In this document: positions 8,496-15,194 of the stretch, piece by piece | Position numbering within the stretch: the stretch's first letter is position 1 | Layout: each line of letters starts with the position of its first letter | Origin: Minisyncoccota bacterium | GTDB taxonomy: Bacteria; Patescibacteriota; Minisyncoccia; JAHIHE01; JAGLIN01 | Assembly: GCA_023143145.1 (NCBI GenBank) | Contig: JAGLID010000045.1 | Location: forward strand, 1-39,626 | Length of the DNA stretch: 39,626 nt | Direction: 5' to 3' | Program-made: the position numbers and the translations under genes | The notes under the pieces: generated by a model | What the model was told of the DNA's origin: nothing | Database searches by the model: none | What the model saw: the letters and a program-made list of their open reading frames with translations, nothing else

Positions 8496-10292
8496 CTAAA
8501 TTTTCTTCAATTTAACTCCCAGTTCATCCAGTTGCTCTTTTCTAACTGCGCTTGGACTATCCATCATCAAATCTCTTCCTTTCCCATCTTTTGGAAAGGC
8601 ATAGATGTCGCGAATCGAATCATAATCACAAAGAGTCATCAAAATTCGATCTACTCCAGGAGCACAACCACCATGAGGAGGTGCACCAAATTTCAAAGCC
8701 TTAATCATTCCGCCAAATTTAGCATCCACTTCTTCTTTCGTATATCCAGCAATTTCAAAAGCCTTATACATAATTTTTGGTTTATGATTTCTAATTCCGC
8801 CACTCAAACATTCAAATCCATTCAAAGATATATCAAATTGATTATTGATAATTTCAAGTGGGTCTTTTGATTCAAGTTCCTCAATCCCACCTCTGGGCAT
8901 TGAAAATGGATTATGTTCAAAATCAATTCGACCCTCTTCAATCTCAGAATAGGCAAACATTGGAAAATCAACTATCCAGCACCAAGCAGCCTTTGAATTA
9001 TCCTTAAGCCCAAGTCTTGTGGCACATTCATTTCGCACAGAACCCAAAGCCGAACAAACTGTTTTCCACTTATCTGCACCGAAAAATATAATATCACCAG
9101 AAACTGCTTCAACTTCGCTGGCAATCTCTTTCGTTAAATCATCACCAAGAAATTTCACAATTGGAGACTGAAATTCTCCACCTTCTTTGACAATAATATA
9201 TGCCAATCCTTTTGCCCCTTTTTCCTTGGCAATTTCCGTCAGCTCATCAATTTCTTTTCGAGAAAATTTTGCACCTCCGTCAATTTTCAAAGCATGAACT
9301 GCGCCGCCCTTTTCGACTGTGTCAGAAAAAACACTAAACCCACAACCTTTTATCAAATCTGAAATTGGTTTGATTTCCAAGTCAAAACGTAAATCTGGTT
9401 TGTCCGAGCCATATCTTTCTAATGCTTCTCTCCATGGAATTCTTTGGAAGCTTTTATCCTCATTAAGTGCAACAATTTTCTTTTTACTAAATTTTTCAGT
9501 GATTTCAACAAACAAAGGTTCCATAATCTCAAAAATATCATCTTGCTCCACAAAACTCATTTCCATATCAATCTGATAGAATTCTCCATAGGCCCTATCC
9601 ATTCGTGGATCTTCATCACGAAAACAAGGTGCAATCTGAAAATATTTATCAAGTCCTCCAACCATCAGAAGTTGTTTGAATTGTTGAGGAGCTTGAGGAA
9701 GAGCATAAAACTTTCCTGGGTGAATCCTAGAAGGAATCAAAAAGTCTCTTGCTCCCTCTGGAGAAGAATTGGCCAAAATTGGTGTTTGAACTTCAATAAA
9801 ATCTCTCGTTTGAAAATAATTTCTTACATGTTGAAATAATTGATCTTTAATCTTTAACATTTCCTGCATTTTCTTTCTACGTAAATCAAGAAATCTATAT
9901 TCCAAACGAATTAACTCATTCGCCTCCTGGCCTTTTTCATCATTAATTTCAAAAGGAGGAGTCTCTGATTCCGACAAGACTTCAATTTCATCCGCCTCAA
10001 CTTCGATCTCGCCAGTTCCAAGTTTTGAATTGATCATACCATTAGGTCTTGAAATTACCGTTCCTGTAATTCTGATCACATATTCGGTTCGAATTTTGTC
10101 AGCAGTTTCCCACGCCGATTTTGACACCTCTGGATCAAATGTAATTTGAGTAATTCCATATCGGTCACGCAAATCGATAAAAATCAATCCACCGTGATCT
10201 CTTCTGGAATTCACCCATCCCGATAAAATAACTTCTTGATTTTCTTCTTTTTTTGATAACACTCCGCAAGTATGAGTTCTATATTGTTGCAT
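8496..10292 (-). CDS. aspS: Aspartyl-tRNA synthetase, bacterial type, probably non-discriminating
   Basis: Class IIb synthetase that charges tRNA(Asp), and in the non-discriminating form also tRNA(Asn). The 598-residue length is that of the bacterial type with the inserted GAD domain (about residues 290-420). Visible parts are the N-terminal OB fold 'VILSGWVNSRRDHGGLIFIDLRD', motif 2 'CFRDEDPRMDRAYGEFYQID' and motif 3 'GGCAPGVDRILMTLCDYDSIRD'. His33 in 'RRDHGG' corresponds to the residue that marks non-discriminating enzymes, where the E. coli enzyme has Leu. With gatB nearby, this suggests Asn-tRNA is made by transamidation. Two long hairpins precede the gene. Confidence 0.95.
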   Translation of the reverse strand: MQQYRTHTCGVLSKKEENQEVILSGWVNSRRDHGGLIFIDLRDRYGITQITFDPEVSKSAWETADKIRTEYVIRITGTVISRPNGMINSKLGTGEIEVEADEIEVLSESETPPFEINDEKGQEANELIRLEYRFLDLRRKKMQEMLKIKDQLFQHVRNYFQTRDFIEVQTPILANSSPEGARDFLIPSRIHPGKFYALPQAPQQFKQLLMVGGLDKYFQIAPCFRDEDPRMDRAYGEFYQIDMEMSFVEQDDIFEIMEPLFVEITEKFSKKKIVALNEDKSFQRIPWREALERYGSDKPDLRFDLEIKPISDLIKGCGFSVFSDTVEKGGAVHALKIDGGAKFSRKEIDELTEIAKEKGAKGLAYIIVKEGGEFQSPIVKFLGDDLTKEIASEVEAVSGDIIFFGADKWKTVCSALGSVRNECATRLGLKDNSKAAWCWIVDFPMFAYSEIEEGRIDFEHNPFSMPRGGIEELESKDPLEIINNQFDISLNGFECLSGGIRNHKPKIMYKAFEIAGYTKEEVDAKFGGMIKALKFGAPPHGGCAPGVDRILMTLCDYDSIRDIYAFPKDGKGRDLMMDSPSAVRKEQLDELGVKLKKI

Positions 10293-10327
10293 AATTTTTC
10301 TGATTAAAAAATAAATTAGACTTCACG

Positions 10328-10375
10328 CATTTTAGAAACCTAGCTCCGAAGCTTCGGAGCTAAGTTCCTAAAATG
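10328..10375 (-). repeat. 48-nt near-perfect inverted repeat in the aspS leader
   Basis: Two 23-nt arms (10328-10350 and 10353-10375) flank GC. The centre AGCTCCGAAGCTTCGGAGCT is a perfect palindrome. The only two arm mismatches become G-U pairs in a minus-strand transcript but A-C clashes in a plus-strand one, so the structure is intact only in the RNA that leads into aspS. It ends 36 nt before the aspS ATG and lacks a U-tract. It may be an attenuator-like element, a processing hairpin or a palindromic mobile relic. Confidence 0.7.
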
Positions 10376-10386
10376 TTCATATAACA

Positions 10387-10445
10387 AAAACTCCGTTCTT
10401 ATTTAATAAGTGAAAAACAAACTCATTAAATAAGAGCGAAGTTTT
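10387..10445 (-). terminator. Long hairpin with a U-tract between the cytochrome cassette and aspS
   Basis: Arms of 25 nt (10387-10411 and 10421-10445) match at 22 positions around a 9-nt loop. On the minus strand, two of the three mismatches are G-U pairs, and the stem runs into TTTTTG. This fits an intrinsic terminator isolating aspS from upstream transcription. Confidence 0.55.
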
Positions 10446-10551
10446 ATTGATTATTATTATCTAAGTAATTAATTCTCATATTTTTTGCCATTTTCATTAA
10501 CTATATACATAATAACAAAGATATAAAAAAAGTCAAAGAAAAACACACAGC

Positions 10552-10631
10552 CTACATCTTTTCAACGTATCTATCCCTGATAAACTCAATCCATTTATAA
10601 TCACGATCATTATTGATTTAAGTAAATAAAA
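10552..10631 (-). pseudogene. Decayed second copy of the argS 3' end
   Basis: The 70 bp at 10561-10630 align without gaps to 11437-11506, the 3' end of argS. I count 50 of 70 identical bases, and most differences are transitions. In the argS frame it reads YLLKSIMIVIINGLSLSGID then TLK, against YLSKSVAITIKNGLDLLGID then TLK in ArgRS (16 of 23 residues identical, no internal stop). Similarity begins at the stop-codon region and stops abruptly at the terminator of the cytochrome gene. It is a displaced argS C-terminus and one flank of the cytochrome cassette. Confidence 0.82.
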
Positions 10632-10665
10632 AAAGAAGCAGAGCCTATATTGGCTAGGCTACTGC
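10625..10665 (-). terminator. Intrinsic terminator of the cytochrome gene
   Basis: On the minus strand, GCAG(T)AGCCTA pairs with TAGGCTCTGC around a 7-nt loop (one bulge), followed by TTCTTTTTTTATTT. It begins 7 nt after the cytochrome stop codon, so the gene is an independent transcript. Its U-tract abuts the displaced argS fragment. Confidence 0.8.
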
Positions 10666-10671
10666 ATTTGT

Positions 10672-11265
10672 TTAGTGGCAAATTCTACACTCACCACTAT
10701 GTTCTCCTCCAGGTCCCTTTCCTGGATTGTCATCATGATGAGATCCATGACAATCATCACAATTTTTATGAAGACTTGTTCCGTGACAAGCTCCACAGTT
10801 TTCCTGATGTATTCCAGAATATCTACTATGGCAAACTATACAACTCCTTTCAGTCGGAGCTGGACTCCCTTTATGGCAAAAAGGATTTATACAGCTGTAT
10901 TCATCAAGAATATCTTTATTATGATGAATCTCTTTTCCATCATGACAGTATTGACATTCATTATGAATGTTTCTGTTCGCTCCGTGACAATCCTCACATT
11001 CACTATGAATGCTTTTTCTACTTCCATGACAATCATCACAATCTTCGTGAAGGCTCGCTATGTGGCAATCTAGGCAATCCTTCTCCATATTATGAGGATT
11101 ACCAACGTCATCTTTGCCAGATTCAACATTACTGCCACTGTTTCCAGTGTCATCAGAACCACTAGGTCCAGGTCCTCTGGAATCACCTTTGCCAGCATCA
11201 ACCGAAACTATGGCAGTCAAGACCAATGACATTAGCACTAGACAAACAATCATTTTTCTATTCAT
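10672..11265 (-). CDS. Secreted multihaem c-type cytochrome-like protein (nine CH motifs)
   Basis: A Sec signal peptide (MNRKMIVCLVLMSLVLTAIV..) is followed by a Gly/Ser/Asp linker. Then come eight CxxCH motifs (CLDCH, CDDCH, CEDCH, CQYCH, CIVCH, CGACH, CDDCH, CRICH) plus one CINPFCH (C-x4-CH), with many extra His as possible axial ligands. The last motif ends the protein. In c-type cytochromes each such motif binds one haem outside the membrane, so nine haems in about 197 residues is dense. I start at the second ATG (11265), 8 nt after GAGG; the ORF-track ATG is only 2 nt from it. The gene looks richer in G+C than its neighbours and has its own terminator. No cytochrome maturation genes are in the window. 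Confidence 0.85.
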   Translation of the reverse strand: MNRKMIVCLVLMSLVLTAIVSVDAGKGDSRGPGPSGSDDTGNSGSNVESGKDDVGNPHNMEKDCLDCHIASLHEDCDDCHGSRKSIHSECEDCHGANRNIHNECQYCHDGKEIHHNKDILDEYSCINPFCHKGSPAPTERSCIVCHSRYSGIHQENCGACHGTSLHKNCDDCHGSHHDDNPGKGPGGEHSGECRICH

Positions 11266-11282
11266 ACCCATATCCTCTTTTT

Positions 11283-11308
11283 AGAGTATTTCTTAAAAGA
11301 AATACTCT
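11283..11308 (-). promoter_or_regulatory. Perfect 10-bp hairpin just upstream of the cytochrome ribosome-binding site
   Basis: AGAGTATTTC and GAAATACTCT pair perfectly around a 6-nt loop, and the stem ends directly before AAAAAGAGGAT-ATG. In the minus transcript it is followed by A residues, so it is not a terminator for that strand. It could stabilise the mRNA or gate translation. Confidence 0.5.
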
Positions 11309-11338
11309 TTTGAAATCTGAAATTTAATTTATAAAATA

Positions 11339-11365
11339 ATTATAACCTAAATTCCAATTAAACAA
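11339..11365 (-). promoter_or_regulatory. Candidate promoter of the cytochrome gene
   Basis: The minus strand has TTGTTT, a 15-bp spacer and TATAAT between the argS stop and the leader hairpin. The -10 is perfect, but the spacer is short, so this is tentative. Confidence 0.35.
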
Positions 11366-11426
11366 CATCTAAGTTGGTATAATAGTTAAACCTAATCTTA
11401 ATTATTACATCAATAACATAGATGTT

Positions 11427-13172
11427 CTACATTTTTTTCAATGTATCTATCCCTAATAGATCTAATCCATTCTTTATCGTAATCGCGACCGATTTTGATA
11501 AATAAATTCTAGCTTTAGCAACCTGCATCTCTGATTTTATAATAGGTGTAGAACTATAGAAATTATTATACAAAGAAGCAAGTTCGTAAATATACAAAGC
11601 AATCAAATGCGGTAAATTTTCACGAGCAGCATTTTCAATAGCTTCCGGAAATTTAATTAATTGCCTTAAAATATCTTTTTCCATATCCTCTTTAAGCAAA
11701 CCAAAATCCGGCTTATCCAGAATATTGATTCTGTTTAATCTGTAAGCTCTATTATATTTTTCAACCAATGAATTTATTCTCGCATAAGTGTATTGCAAAT
11801 ACGGTGCGCTATTCCCTTCAAAAGAAAGCATTTTATCCCAGTTAAAAGCAATGTCTGTCAATCTATTCTGCGATAGATCATTATATTTTATAGCTCCAAG
11901 TCCTACAATTTTTGCAATCTTTTTTTTCTCCTTATTGCTTAGCTTGGGATTCTTTTCTTCCACGACTTTTTTTGCGATTTCAGTTGATTTTTTGATAAGC
12001 TCGTCAAGTTTCACCGTCTCCCCTTTTCTGGTTGAAAACTTTTTTCCTTCTTCTCCTAAAACCATACCGAATTTGATATGCTCAATTTGAGTATTTCTAC
12101 AAATACCCAATAATTCAAGCGAGGCGAATAATTTCTGAAAGTGCAATGCTTGTTCATTGGCAACTACATAAAGGATCTTCTTAGCTCGAAGTTTTTCTTC
12201 ACGATACTTTGCCGTCGCAATGTCAGTTGTCGTATAAAGATATGCTCCGTCTGTTTTTTTTATTAAAAATGCGGATAGATTATATTTATCAAGAGCGATA
12301 ACAATTGCCCCTTCGCTCTTTGTCGCAATTTTTCTCTCCAAGGCATCATTCACAACTCTTGAAAGCATTCCGTCATAAAAACTCTCGCCTAAAACATAAT
12401 CAAATTTTACACCTAAAGTTTTATATATCTTATTATAGTCTTTCAGACTTTCCTTAATTAGATATTTCCAAATCTTGATATTTTCGGTGTTTTTCTCTTG
12501 AAGCCTTTTTGTCTCATGTCTTGCAAACTCCTCAAGGTCCTTATTCTTCTCAACTTCTTTGTGAAATCTAACATAGAGTTTTGTCATCTCTTCAATGGGA
12601 TTTTTATCAATCTCTTTCTTGTTTCCCCAATGTTTATACGCGTAAATTAATTTTCCAAATTGAGTCCCCCAATCTCCGATGTGATTGTCACCGATAACCT
12701 TATAACCCAAAAAATTATAAATATTATAAAGTGATTGTCCAATTATAGTTGAACGCAAATGTCCAATATGCATCGGTTTGGCAATGTTCGGAGCTGAATA
12801 GTCAATGACAACAACTTTTTCTTTCCCAATTTCTGATGAACCAAACCTATCTTTCTTTCTCAAAACTTTGCACAAGTTTTGCCTAAGCCGTTTGTCGGAA
12901 ATTTCAAAATTTATAAAACCCGGATTTGCAATCGTAACTCCGCTGAAAATCTCTTTATACTCTGCAATCGTATCAATCTTATTTCTAATTTTCTCCGCAA
13001 TTTCCATCGGATTTTGATTCAACTTCCCCGCCGAAACCATCGCCACATTTGAAGCATAATCCCCGCGCCCCTTCTGTTTTGGCCACTCCACCACAAAATT
13101 AGGAATTTCTATATCCTGATATAAATCCTTTATTGCTTTATTTATAATTTCCTTTATTTCTTTATTTAGCAT
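11427..13172 (-). CDS. argS: Arginyl-tRNA synthetase
   Basis: Class Ia synthetase charging tRNA(Arg). The 581-residue protein shows the N-terminal Add1 domain, 'VVIDYSAPNIAKPMHIGHLRS' with the HIGH motif, 'GDNHIGDWGTQFGKL', and 'EEGKKFSTRKGETVKLDEL' in place of KMSKS, as is usual for ArgRS. The C-terminal DALR anticodon domain ends 'GLDLLGIDTLKKM'. It is complete. Its last roughly 80 bp recur in diverged form at 10552-10631, on the far side of the cytochrome gene, so its present 3' end may have come with the inserted DNA. Confidence 0.96.
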   Translation of the reverse strand: MLNKEIKEIINKAIKDLYQDIEIPNFVVEWPKQKGRGDYASNVAMVSAGKLNQNPMEIAEKIRNKIDTIAEYKEIFSGVTIANPGFINFEISDKRLRQNLCKVLRKKDRFGSSEIGKEKVVVIDYSAPNIAKPMHIGHLRSTIIGQSLYNIYNFLGYKVIGDNHIGDWGTQFGKLIYAYKHWGNKKEIDKNPIEEMTKLYVRFHKEVEKNKDLEEFARHETKRLQEKNTENIKIWKYLIKESLKDYNKIYKTLGVKFDYVLGESFYDGMLSRVVNDALERKIATKSEGAIVIALDKYNLSAFLIKKTDGAYLYTTTDIATAKYREEKLRAKKILYVVANEQALHFQKLFASLELLGICRNTQIEHIKFGMVLGEEGKKFSTRKGETVKLDELIKKSTEIAKKVVEEKNPKLSNKEKKKIAKIVGLGAIKYNDLSQNRLTDIAFNWDKMLSFEGNSAPYLQYTYARINSLVEKYNRAYRLNRINILDKPDFGLLKEDMEKDILRQLIKFPEAIENAARENLPHLIALYIYELASLYNNFYSSTPIIKSEMQVAKARIYLSKSVAITIKNGLDLLGIDTLKKM

Positions 13173-13224
13173 AGCCTCATTGTAGCATAATTTTTTAGTT
13201 TTTCAAAAAAATGAAGAGTAATTT

Positions 13225-13497
13225 CTACTCTTCAATACTGTTATCTTTCTTACCAGACTTTGCTACAAAAATTACCATACCAAGTATTATATATAGCAAT
13301 ATGTCTATAATAATTAAGACGATAGAAGCCAATAGGCTCCACCAAAACCAAGCAGTGAATGCTATGGTTAGATTTTCTAACCCTACATAATAGAGCATCA
13401 TAAACATTCCGATTACAACGCCTAAAATTATAATAGCATAGGCAGTCCTATCAGAAATGCATATTATAGCTACTTTTCTTAGATTGTTAATATACAA
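13225..13497 (-). CDS. Small membrane protein of unknown function (TTG start)
   Basis: A 90-residue protein with two or three hydrophobic stretches (about residues 19-37, 43-60 and 62-80) and a charged C-terminus 'KSGKKDNSIEE'. No family recognised. The start codon is TTG at 13497, supported by AGGAGG 7 nt upstream. It begins 34 bp after the gene at 13532-13798, and the two probably form a small operon divergent from the MFS gene. Confidence 0.65.
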   Translation of the reverse strand: MYINNLRKVAIICISDRTAYAIIILGVVIGMFMMLYYVGLENLTIAFTAWFWWSLLASIVLIIIDILLYIILGMVIFVAKSGKKDNSIEE

Positions 13498-13531
13498 ACA
13501 AATTCCTCCTTTCTAAATATTTTATCTACAT

Positions 13532-13798
13532 TTAACTAAAATCTATCACAAACAAGAAAAATGTCAACAGCAATAACAAAAAACTTTCTTCTTCTGGAAT
13601 TATAAGCTCATCACTATAACGCACAGTATCAGATAAATCTTCCATAAATACCATGGCATTCGTAGAAAAATATATTCCTATTATAATACTAAATAATATT
13701 ATAGCAACTAATATAGTCTTATGTTTTTCTAAGTTTATAAGATCAAACATCTTATCAATTTTTTCTGTAATATGTCCAGACAAATTATCGTCCTCCAT
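13532..13798 (-). CDS. Small two-TM membrane protein of unknown function
   Basis: An 88-residue protein with a hydrophilic N-terminus, one membrane helix (about residues 29-48), an acidic external loop ('EDLSDTVRYSDELIIPEEE') and a second hydrophobic helix at the very C-terminus. The start ATG follows AAAGGATGA. No family recognised. Its upstream region contains TTGACA and the 13-bp palindrome GAGCATTATGCTC (13833-13845), a possible operator. Confidence 0.6.
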   Translation of the reverse strand: MEDDNLSGHITEKIDKMFDLINLEKHKTILVAIILFSIIIGIYFSTNAMVFMEDLSDTVRYSDELIIPEEESFLLLLLTFFLFVIDFS

Positions 13799-13873
13799 TC
13801 ATCCTTTCTATTGTTTAATTTCATTTTTCAATGAGCATTATGCTCTTTGCAAAACTGTCAATTATAATTATGA

Positions 13874-13901
13874 TTTACAAATAATTCTCAACCACTATAA
13901 T
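13874..13901 (+). promoter_or_regulatory. Predicted promoter of the MFS gene
   Basis: TTTACA, a 16-bp spacer and a perfect TATAAT put the transcript start near 13908. That leaves a 20-nt leader without a Shine-Dalgarno before the ATG at 13928. Confidence 0.55.
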
Positions 13902-13927
13902 GGAGATATAAGAAATTAAATTTAAAA

Positions 13928-15088
13928 ATGTCACCTTATACTCATTACTTAGTGCATGATTTTTTTAAGAAAAAAGAATTTAATGAAATATATATTTCTG
14001 TTTTTATTATGACTTTTGCGGAAAGCCTGATTGAAATCTTTATACCAATTTATCTTTTTCAATTAGGATATTCAATCCCCATAATTATATTTTTCTATTT
14101 CTTAGTAAGTTTATTTTTTATCATATTTTCTCTATATGGTGCTAATATTGTTTCTAAGATTGGAGTAAAACATTCAATTCTCATTTCAATACCTTTTTTG
14201 GCTGTCTACTACATTGCCTTAAATTATATTATTTTTTCAAATTTTATATTCTTTGCCTTGCCAGCACTTCTCGCCATACGAATGATTTTCTATAATTTTG
14301 GTTTTCATTTAAACTATATTAAGCATTCAGACAAAGAAAAAAGAGGCAAGGAATTATCTACCATTGGAATTTTGACAACACTTTCGACTGCTACCGCTCC
14401 AATTCTCGCCAGTATTATTATTATCAAATTTGGTTTTGACATGTTGTTTTTAGTTGGAATCATATTATTAATAATTGGAACGATTCCTCTTTTTTTAACA
14501 AAGGATACTTACGAAAGAATTAATATCAATACCAAAAAAACTATAAGCTATATTTTTGATAAAAAAAGCCTTCCTCGCGCAATGAGCTTTACAGGATATG
14601 CGATTGAATCGATTATAGACAGAATTATCTGGCCGATATTTCTAATAATCTTATTGTTAACCGTTGAAAAAGTCGGAACAGTAGTTTCCTTTAGTCTCTT
14701 ATCTTCAATTCTTGTTTTCTATTTAATTGGGAAACTAACGGATAGACAAAACAAAACGAAACTAATAAAAATTGGAACATTTTTTTGTTTTTTCGGCTGG
14801 ATCGGAAGATTGCTTGTATATAATCAATTTACAGTACTATTAGTTGATTCATATAAAAATGTTTCTTCAAAAATTCTTCAACTACCTTGGTCAGCAAAAT
14901 CATATGACATTGCAGCCAAAGAAGGATACTTCAGCTTCATTGTTACAAGAGAAATAATTTTCAACTTGAGTAGAGTGATAATTTTACCTATCATTATGAT
15001 AATATTTTATATTGATTTTTTCCCATTTATTATCACTTTTATTATCGCGGCAATTTCCACTCTTTTATATCCCCTTCTATCCGAATAA
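13928..15088 (+). CDS. Major facilitator superfamily permease
   Basis: A 386-residue, strongly hydrophobic protein with about 11-12 membrane helices in two halves, separated by a charged central loop (about residues 190-215, 'TKDTYERININTKKTISYIF'). Features typical of MFS are 'GANIVSKIGVKHSI' (motif A-like loop between TM2 and TM3) and 'IGKLTDRQNKTKLIKIG' in the second half, the corresponding motif A repeat. Substrate unknown. It is one of few plus-strand genes and lies just outside the tRNA-Lys-flanked island. Confidence 0.8.
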   Translation: MSPYTHYLVHDFFKKKEFNEIYISVFIMTFAESLIEIFIPIYLFQLGYSIPIIIFFYFLVSLFFIIFSLYGANIVSKIGVKHSILISIPFLAVYYIALNYIIFSNFIFFALPALLAIRMIFYNFGFHLNYIKHSDKEKRGKELSTIGILTTLSTATAPILASIIIIKFGFDMLFLVGIILLIIGTIPLFLTKDTYERININTKKTISYIFDKKSLPRAMSFTGYAIESIIDRIIWPIFLIILLLTVEKVGTVVSFSLLSSILVFYLIGKLTDRQNKTKLIKIGTFFCFFGWIGRLLVYNQFTVLLVDSYKNVSSKILQLPWSAKSYDIAAKEGYFSFIVTREIIFNLSRVIILPIIMIIFYIDFFPFIITFIIAAISTLLYPLLSE

Positions 15089-15103
15089 TAAATAAATAAA
15101 TAC

Positions 15104-15135
15104 TAAAAAATCACAGTGAAGATTCGCTGTGATTT
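15104..15135 (-). terminator. Terminator hairpin at the island's left edge
   Basis: AAATCACAG pairs with CTGTGATTT around a 10-nt loop and runs into TTTTTT on the minus strand. It ends the ABC-permease operon and can also stop the convergent MFS transcript. Its sequence matches the terminator of tRNA-Lys at 23225-23253, so it is part of the duplicated tRNA end. Confidence 0.75.
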
Positions 15136-15142
15136 ATGTTTG

Positions 15143-15162
15143 TGAGGCGTACAGAATTCTAA
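15143..15162 (-). pseudogene. tRNA-Lys 3'-end remnant (left attachment-like scar)
   Basis: On the minus strand TTAGAATTCTGTACGCCTCA matches the last 20 nt of the intact tRNA-Lys, TTCGAGTCCTGTACGCCCCA. The match continues past the tRNA end through CACAAA and the downstream terminator hairpin. By hand, about 45 of 58 positions align with a few single-base gaps. No 5' tRNA part exists here; the ABC-permease gene ends only 32 bp away. This is the displaced or duplicated 3' end expected after integration at tRNA-Lys. Confidence 0.78.
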
Positions 15163-15194
15163 TTTATTTTTTTCTATAAGAATTCAAAAAATAA

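Larger units (their letters stand above)
10632..11426. mobile_element. Putative cytochrome cassette inserted at the argS 3' end
   Basis: About 0.8 kb lies between the functional argS 3' end (11427-11506) and a diverged copy of the same 3' end (10552-10631). It holds one complete transcription unit: candidate promoter, leader hairpin, nine-haem-motif cytochrome gene and terminator. Insertion next to a conserved gene's 3' end with a duplicated end resembles site-specific integration scars. No recombinase gene is present, so the route of entry is inferred. Decay of a tandem argS duplication is the main alternative. Confidence 0.5.

Noticed and set aside
8436-8870. Plus-strand 144-aa ORF over the aspS 3' end
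   Set aside because: Mostly antisense to aspS, no ribosome-binding site, and no protein-like pattern.
10293-10671. T-box riboswitch upstream of aspS
   Set aside because: Large hairpins are present, but the conserved T-box sequence and specifier-loop layout are absent.
10650-11165. Plus-strand His/Tyr-rich 171-aa ORF
   Set aside because: Antisense shadow of the cytochrome gene; its odd composition comes from the complement of the CxxCH codons.
11283-11311. Intrinsic terminator for the argS transcript
   Set aside because: The T-run follows the hairpin only on the plus strand, where no gene is transcribed; on the argS strand it is followed by A residues.
13833-13845. GAGCATTATGCTC palindrome as a confirmed operator
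   Set aside because: It is a short palindrome in an AT-rich promoter region; without a regulator or a second copy it is only mentioned under the neighbouring gene.
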